In this document: piece by piece, positions 15,033 to 18,955 of the stretch | Layout: the number at the start of each line of letters is the position of its first letter | Position numbering within the stretch: the stretch's first letter is position 1 | DNA from: Tetragenococcus sp041859945 | GTDB lineage: Bacteria; Bacillota; Bacilli; Lactobacillales; Enterococcaceae | NCBI GenBank assembly: GCA_041859945.1 | Contig: JBFLGC010000051.1 | Coordinates: 1 to 18,955, forward strand | Reading direction: 5' to 3' | Length of the DNA stretch: 18,955 nt | The notes under the pieces: generated by a model | The model's input: only the letters and a program-made list of their open reading frames with translations | Database searches by the model: none | Told to the model about the DNA's origin: nothing | Made by a program: the position numbers and the translations under genes

Positions 15033-15734
15033 TTAACTAAAATACTTGAGCGTCGTCTCGATCGCATATTCTGCCATGATCCGCTTGCCATGTTCATTCA
15101 AATAATCGCTGGTAACGGTACTTTCATTAGCAAATTCGCCCACCGTTGCCAGTTGATCTTCGATTTGATGAGCTGTCAAATCTTCTGTCAAGAAAGTCAG
15201 TGCCAAGTAATAATGTTCGTCCATGATATATAAGTCGCTACGCACATTATCCAAGCAAATTTCAGTCGAAAGTTGGATCATCGTTTCAAAAGAAACTAGT
15301 TCATAGACAAAGTCAAACTTGACTGGCAGATTCGTTTCCTCTATAGATGCTGTTTCCTGATCTTGGAAATCGGCGATGATCTCGTCTTGTGTCATGTCTT
15401 CAAAGCGATCGGGATCACCATTTTTCAGCCATTTCGTAATCTCCTCAGGCGTAAAGTAATCGCCATACATCTCAAAAGGATTCATATTTTCAAAAGAAAG
15501 ATTCTTACTGATAAAAAGCTCTAAGCCCTCCTTTTTAGGCATGACCTGAAAAGTGATAGAATCGTTCCCCTTAAACTCATGGTCTACATCGACCTCATCA
15601 AGGATACTATAGAAGAAGTTTTCGAGTTCTTTGCCACTACCTAACAGGTCTAAGAACGTAATGCCTCTAGCCATCAGATCTTCTGGCTTCAATAAAACTC
15701 TTATCGTATTATCATTGATATGTTCCATTTCCAT
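15033..15734 (-). CDS. mecA: Adaptor protein MecA
   Basis: MecA is the adaptor that recruits substrates to the ClpC ATPase for degradation by ClpCP; in Bacillus it controls ComK, and elsewhere competence and stress factors. The N-terminal substrate-binding part begins MEMEHINDNTIRVLL, followed by GITFLDLLG and FFYSILDEVD blocks. An acidic linker (about 85-125) leads into the C-terminal ClpC-binding domain from about 130. The product is 233 residues. I use ATG 15734, which gives the conserved MEME start eight bases after GAGGTG. ATG 15737 is equally possible (spacing five). The open frame extends 37 codons further upstream but crosses the promoter. It is a single-gene transcript between spx and coiA. 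Confidence 0.93.
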   Translation of the reverse strand: MEMEHINDNTIRVLLKPEDLMARGITFLDLLGSGKELENFFYSILDEVDVDHEFKGNDSITFQVMPKKEGLELFISKNLSFENMNPFEMYGDYFTPEEITKWLKNGDPDRFEDMTQDEIIADFQDQETASIEETNLPVKFDFVYELVSFETMIQLSTEICLDNVRSDLYIMDEHYYLALTFLTEDLTAHQIEDQLATVGEFANESTVTSDYLNEHGKRIMAEYAIETTLKYFS

Positions 15735-15770
15735 CATCACTACACCTCGCTTCTTCTTTCCTATAGTTTC

Positions 15771-15798
15771 ATTGTAACGAAAGGAATTCAAATGTAAA
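15771..15798 (-). promoter_or_regulatory. mecA promoter
   Basis: On the minus strand TTTACA (15798-15793) stands 16 bp from TACAAT (15776-15771), which puts the transcript start near 15764 and leaves a short leader with GAGGTG. Five of six -35 bases match consensus. Confidence 0.6.
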
Positions 15799-15850
15799 GA
15801 AAAAAATATTGATTTAAAGAAATCACTTAAAAAATTATTACAATTCACTT

Positions 15851-16005
15851 CTGAATCAATCGCTGCACTACGAGATAGGCTTGCTTAAAGTCAGCCATGG
15901 AACCGCCGTGAGCCATGGCTCAGGTCGTTGGTCCCATAGCAAACAGTAGCAGACACAAACGTATAAGTGTAGCGCCCAAGTTCGGCCGCGAATTGTAAAA
16001 AAATT
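15851..16005 (-). repeat. GC-richer intergenic element carrying the 53-bp dispersed repeat, copy B
   Basis: This covers the gene-free stretch 15738-16131. Part 15851-15903 is copy B of the repeat at 11173-11225. The element continues to about 16005 with richer G+C than its surroundings and includes the perfect palindrome GAGCCATGGCTC (15910-15921). On the minus strand one frame is open from about 16016 to 15851 except for a single TGA (15922-15920) and ends in TGA at 15848-15846. No ribosome binding site precedes it. A short internal ORF of 23 codons starts at ATG 15917. It may be a mobile-type intergenic repeat or a gene fragment. Confidence 0.45.
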
Positions 16006-16080
16006 TGCTTTTATAACATGCGCATCAATTATTTTCCCCATTGACTGACTTTTTGTCTCTATCTATCCTTTTATTTGATG

Positions 16081-16127
16081 AAAAAAGATAGTGATCTTCT
16101 TCCAATAGAAAGATTCCCACTATCTTT
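16081..16127 (-). terminator. Intrinsic terminator of spx
   Basis: In transcript sense AAAGATAGTG (16127-16118) pairs perfectly with CACTATCTTT (16093-16084) around a long 24-nt loop. TTTTTTC follows, starting within four bases of the stop codon. Confidence 0.85.
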
Positions 16128-16131
16128 AGGC

Positions 16132-16530
16132 TTATAATCCCGACATCAACTGTGCGTTTCTAAGTTCTAATTGACGAACATCTCTTGGCAAAAAGCGTCG
16201 AATCTCGTCTTCATTGAATCCCACTTGCAATCTTTTTTCGTCGATCATGATCGGTCGGCGTAAAAGGCCAGGATTTTTTTGGACTAATTTCAGCAATTCG
16301 TTCAACGGTAGCTCTTCGAAGTCCATGTTCAACTTTTGAAATACTTTTGATCGAGTAGAAATGATCTCTTCAGTTCCACTTTCAGTCATTTTCAAGATTG
16401 AGGTCAACTCTTCTCTTGTCAGTGGTTCTGAAAAAATGTTTCGTTCTACAAAAGGAATTTCATGCTCTTGCAGCCAGGCTCGAGCCTTTCTGCATGACGT
16501 ACAGCTTGGGGAAGTATACAGTGTCAACAA
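16132..16530 (-). CDS. spx: Transcriptional regulator Spx (ArsC family)
   Basis: Spx binds the alpha-subunit C-terminal domain of RNA polymerase and redirects transcription under thiol stress; ClpXP degrades it. The redox switch CTSC is at C10 and C13. G52 and the STRSK segment (59-62 region) match the RNA polymerase-contact face, and RRPI (91-94) and GFNEDEIRRFLP (104-115) are the usual thioredoxin-fold blocks. Its 132 residues are exactly family length. The start is TTG 16530: AAAGGAG lies nine bases upstream, and an in-frame TGA three codons before leaves no earlier choice. It is a single gene next to mecA, as in Bacillus (spxA-mecA). The CxxC distinguishes it from arsenate reductases and from Spx paralogues with a single cysteine. 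Confidence 0.94.
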   Translation of the reverse strand: MLTLYTSPSCTSCRKARAWLQEHEIPFVERNIFSEPLTREELTSILKMTESGTEEIISTRSKVFQKLNMDFEELPLNELLKLVQKNPGLLRRPIMIDEKRLQVGFNEDEIRRFLPRDVRQLELRNAQLMSGL

Positions 16531-16581
16531 CGTGCATCACTCCTTTAAATTGTTAAGGAAAAAAACTTTCCTACTGTTCTT

Positions 16582-16610
16582 ATTGTACCCTACTTTCATT
16601 CGCTTTACTA
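16582..16610 (-). promoter_or_regulatory. Possible spx promoter
   Basis: On the minus strand TACAAT (16587-16582) makes a good -10. The -35 at 17 bp is poor (TAGTAA, 16610-16605), which would suit an activator-dependent or weak promoter. The leader to the TTG start is about 45 bases. Confidence 0.35.
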
Positions 16611-16759
16611 GTATTTTTTTCTAATTAAAGGACAAAAGTGAAATTATTTTATGATTTTTTTTAATATTAAAACATTATTCTATCAAGGTTTTTTTATTAA
16701 AAAAAATCTTTTATTCTATTTTTTTGTTTTTTTATTTTTATATAACAAGTTTCCCTAAC

Positions 16760-16885
16760 TGTTATAATTATTCTCCCTTTTTTGTTCCTTTCTAACTTTC
16801 TAAAAGGAGCTTTTTAATAAAATTCACAAAAATAAAAAGCACAAAAATCCTTGTTTCAATAAGGATTTTTGATGCTTTTTCCGTT
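16760..16885 (+). ncRNA. Candidate small RNA between spx and the ABC exporter
   Basis: This covers the gene-free stretch 16531-16968, which is very rich in A+T. TGT (16760-16762) plus TATAAT (16763-16768) is a perfect extended -10 on the + strand, without a clear -35. A transcript from about 16775 would run to the long hairpin at 16834-16880. It contains AAAAGGAGC (16801-16809) but no ATG, GTG or TTG at a useful distance after it, so no peptide is indicated. The alternative is that the -10 is chance in AT-rich DNA and the hairpin serves only the exporter gene on the other strand. Confidence 0.25.
16834..16880 (-). terminator. Long intrinsic terminator after the ABC exporter, probably bidirectional
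   Basis: AAAAAGCA (16834-16841) and CAAAAATCCTT (16842-16852) pair with AAGGATTTTTG (16861-16871) and TGCTTTTT (16873-16880), a 19-bp stem with one bulged A and an 8-nt loop. U-rich tails exist on both strands. It ends the exporter transcript about 90 bases after its stop. Confidence 0.8.
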
Positions 16886-16968
16886 TTTGTTTAAATCTGT
16901 TCATTTACTTCGGCTATTTAAGTTGGAAAATGAGAGAATCAAAAAAATTGTCATTAATCTATGTCATT

Positions 16969-18684
16969 TTAATCGTGAAATTGGCTTTCGTATAATTTAG
17001 AATACGCCCCATTTTTTTGCATCAATTCTTCATGAGAACCTTCTTCAACGATACCTTCCTCACTCATCACAATAATCCTAGTAGCGTGACGGATCGTTGC
17101 CAAACGATGAGCGATGATGAGCGTCGTCCGGCCTTTAGATAGAGACTCCAAAGATTCTTGGATCACTTGCTCGGTCTCCGTATCAAGGGCTGAAGTAGCT
17201 TCATCTAAGATCAAGATCGGCGGGTTTTTTAAAAACATCCGGGCGATCGCGACACGTTGACGTTGGCCACCTGATAGTTTGACACCACGTTCGCCAATCA
17301 CTGTATCTAAACCATCAGACATTTGGCCGATCACGCCTTGTAAATGGGCTAAAGACACGGCCTGTTGAATTTCGGCTTCGGTTGCATCTAGTTTGCCGTA
17401 CAAAATGTTTTCTTTTAAAGTTCCTGGAAACAAGAAGACATCTTGTTGGACCGTTCCGATCTCACTACGTAAAGAGGATAAAGTCATTTGATTGATGTCC
17501 ATGCCATCGATCGTGATTTTCCCATTGGTGACCTCATAAAAGCGGGGTAACAAGTTACACAAAGTCGTTTTTCCTGAGCCACTTTTGCCCACAAAGGCCA
17601 CCGTCTCACCAGCTTTGATCTGCAAAGAGATATGATCGAGAACCTTGGTGTGATCCGCATAGGAAAAAGAGACATCTGAATAAACAATATCCCCTTTAAG
17701 ATCGTGAACTTTAATAGCATTTGGTGCGTCAACAATTTGTGAAGGACGATCCAACTCCTCGACCAACCGTTTAAAACCAGCAATACCTTTTGGATAGCTT
17801 TCGATCATATTATTGACCTTTTCTATCGGGCGTACAAAAACATTAGACAGCAAAATAAAGCCGACAAATTGACCATTCGTCAATTCGCCTTGAATGGTAT
17901 AATAAGCCCCGAAAATAAGCGCAAATAAATTGATCAGCCGAATCATGATATAGTTATAGGCCGAACTTACGGCCATCACTTTGTAAAAAGCCAATTTAGA
18001 ATGACGATACAATTCGCTCAAGCCATAAAAACGCTTGGCTTCGTATGGCTCATTGGCAAAGGACTGAGTGACGCGGATCCCACTCACTGCGGCTTCGACA
18101 CCGGCATTGAATTCAGCTAAATTTTCATAGATTTCCGTATTGACACCCGTCATTTTTTTATTGAAAAAAATCAAAGCAATCATGATAAGTGGTAACATCG
18201 CAAAAGTGGCCCATGCCAACTTTGCATGCATATTCATCATGATCAAAAAAGAGCCGAGTAGAGTCATTAAAGTAATGAACACATCTTCAGGTCCATGATG
18301 AGCAACTTCGGAAATTTCAAATAAATCCGTAGTCAAGCGACTTAATAATTTCCCTGTTTGTTGTTCATCGTAATATTCAAAAGACTGATGTTGCAAATGG
18401 TTGAAAAGTTCACGACGCATATCTGTTTCGATATTTACACCTAAATTATGGCCAAAATAAACGACAATATATTGCAAACCTGTATTGATGAGATAAAAAA
18501 TAAGTAGTCCCAAACAAGCTAACAATATCGTGCGAAAATTACTTTGCGGCATGATGCGATCGATCACCTGGTTGACAGCGATGGGAAAAGCCAATTCTAA
18601 GATTCCAGCAATGATAGCACAAGTAAAATCAAGTATAAATAACGATTTATAAGGTCGATAATAACTAAAAAAACGTCTGAACAA
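16969..18684 (-). CDS. ABC exporter half-transporter (multidrug/lipid type, MsbA-like)
   Basis: This is a type IV ABC half-transporter with fused membrane and ATPase domains, expected to dimerise. Six hydrophobic segments fill about 15-300. The ATPase domain follows: Walker A GKSGSGKT (366-373), Q-loop near Q413-Q414, signature LSGGQ (470-474), Walker B LILDEA (491-496) and H-loop H526. Its 571 residues are normal. The start is TTG 18684, with AAAGGAGG nine bases upstream and no in-frame ATG nearby. Members export drugs, lipids or peptides; sequence alone does not tell which. No partner half-transporter lies downstream, which favours a homodimer, though a partner could lie elsewhere. It is a single-gene transcript. 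Confidence 0.92.
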   Translation of the reverse strand: MFRRFFSYYRPYKSLFILDFTCAIIAGILELAFPIAVNQVIDRIMPQSNFRTILLACLGLLIFYLINTGLQYIVVYFGHNLGVNIETDMRRELFNHLQHQSFEYYDEQQTGKLLSRLTTDLFEISEVAHHGPEDVFITLMTLLGSFLIMMNMHAKLAWATFAMLPLIMIALIFFNKKMTGVNTEIYENLAEFNAGVEAAVSGIRVTQSFANEPYEAKRFYGLSELYRHSKLAFYKVMAVSSAYNYIMIRLINLFALIFGAYYTIQGELTNGQFVGFILLSNVFVRPIEKVNNMIESYPKGIAGFKRLVEELDRPSQIVDAPNAIKVHDLKGDIVYSDVSFSYADHTKVLDHISLQIKAGETVAFVGKSGSGKTTLCNLLPRFYEVTNGKITIDGMDINQMTLSSLRSEIGTVQQDVFLFPGTLKENILYGKLDATEAEIQQAVSLAHLQGVIGQMSDGLDTVIGERGVKLSGGQRQRVAIARMFLKNPPILILDEATSALDTETEQVIQESLESLSKGRTTLIIAHRLATIRHATRIIVMSEEGIVEEGSHEELMQKNGAYSKLYESQFHD

Positions 18685-18715
18685 TCCTATTTCCTCCTTT
18701 TAACTCACTTTTTCC

Positions 18716-18744
18716 ATTATAAAGAAGCTGAAGCGAAAAAGCAA
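18716..18744 (-). promoter_or_regulatory. Promoter of the ABC exporter
   Basis: On the minus strand TTGCTT (18744-18739) and a perfect TATAAT (18721-18716) are separated by 17 bp. The transcript should start near 18709, about 25 bases before the start codon, just ahead of AAAGGAGG. Confidence 0.7.
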
Positions 18745-18880
18745 AACAAGAGGGATTTAAAAAATTAAAAGTCACGACATTGCTAGATATTTTTGAGATA
18801 GGATTCATTTACGCTAGCAAAGTAGTCCTAAAAGTGAGTTGTATTAGTTTAGGAAACTTACACTCACTATCTGATCCCTA

Positions 18881-18955
18881 ATCGAGTAGAGGGAAAAGTT
18901 AATAACTTTTCGCCCCTCTCACACCACCACACGTACGGTTCCGTATGTGGCGGTT
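18881..18955 (-). mobile_element. 3' end of a group IIC intron (domains V and VI), cut by the window edge
   Basis: Read on the minus strand, the last 75 bases match the 3' end of bacterial group IIC introns. Domain V is a hairpin with a CGC catalytic triad (AACCGCC), a GGAAC loop and a two-base bulge in the other arm (18955-18923). GTGAGAGG follows, then domain VI with the stem GAAAAGTT/AACTTTTC (18911-18893). The end CTACTCGAT (18889-18881) has an A seven bases from the 3' border as branch-point candidate. The intron body and any reverse transcriptase would lie to the right of the window. I place the 3' splice border at 18881/18880. Class assignment is from memory of the family's conserved ends. 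Confidence 0.75.

Noticed and set aside
15735..15848. 37-codon N-terminal extension of mecA
   Set aside because: It crosses the mecA promoter and leader, and MecA proteins begin at the MEME segment.

Overview
The window looks like a chromosomal segment of a low-GC Gram-positive of the order Lactobacillales, most likely Enterococcaceae. This rests on the gene set (RelQ, NadK, RluA-type synthase, MgtE, a YjbK-like CYTH protein, PepF, CoiA, MecA, Spx), strong AGGAGG-type ribosome binding sites, A+T-rich intergenic DNA and protein sequences that read as enterococcal. Species cannot be resolved by eye. Almost everything is ordinary core genome. There is no CRISPR array, prophage or tRNA that I can see.

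Layout. 1-491: gene-free, with a strong promoter and a probable structured small RNA. 492-1451 (+): a diacylglycerol-kinase-family lipid kinase. 1494-5083 (-): a compact operon trmL, histidine phosphatase, recD2, preceded by a leader with three hairpins, the last of which is an intrinsic terminator. 5347-6186 (-): rlmA, divergent from cutC (6279-6923, +). 6975-10734 (-): operon relQ, nadK, RluA-family pseudouridine synthase, mgtE with overlapping or near-touching genes. 10735-11324: gene-free, with a decayed reading frame that contains a 42-bp tandem repeat. 11325-11918 (+): CYTH triphosphatase-fold protein. 12080-14930 (-): coiA, pepF. 15033-15734 (-): mecA. 16132-16530 (-): spx. 16969-18684 (-): ABC exporter half-transporter. 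18881-18955: the 3' end of a group IIC intron that enters from the right edge.

How the genes fit together. The right half holds a conserved Firmicutes stress/competence neighbourhood: Spx (redox transcription regulator), MecA (ClpC adaptor), CoiA (DNA uptake/recombination), PepF (peptide turnover), then RelQ ((p)ppGpp synthesis) with NAD kinase. The YjbH adaptor that sits after pepF in Bacillus and many relatives is not present between pepF and the CYTH gene. The left half is RNA modification and housekeeping: TrmL (tRNA wobble methylation), RlmA (23S rRNA methylation), the RecD2 helicase, CutC and the MgtE magnesium channel.

The less ordinary content is intergenic: (i) the promoter-driven candidate RNA at the left end, with a cre-like box over its -35; (ii) the attenuator-like trmL leader; (iii) a 53-bp repeat in inverted orientation at 11173-11225 and 15851-15903, about 83% identical, that preserves a short reading frame; (iv) the decayed 42-bp tandem repeat; (v) the group IIC intron end. 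No complete new system is visible.
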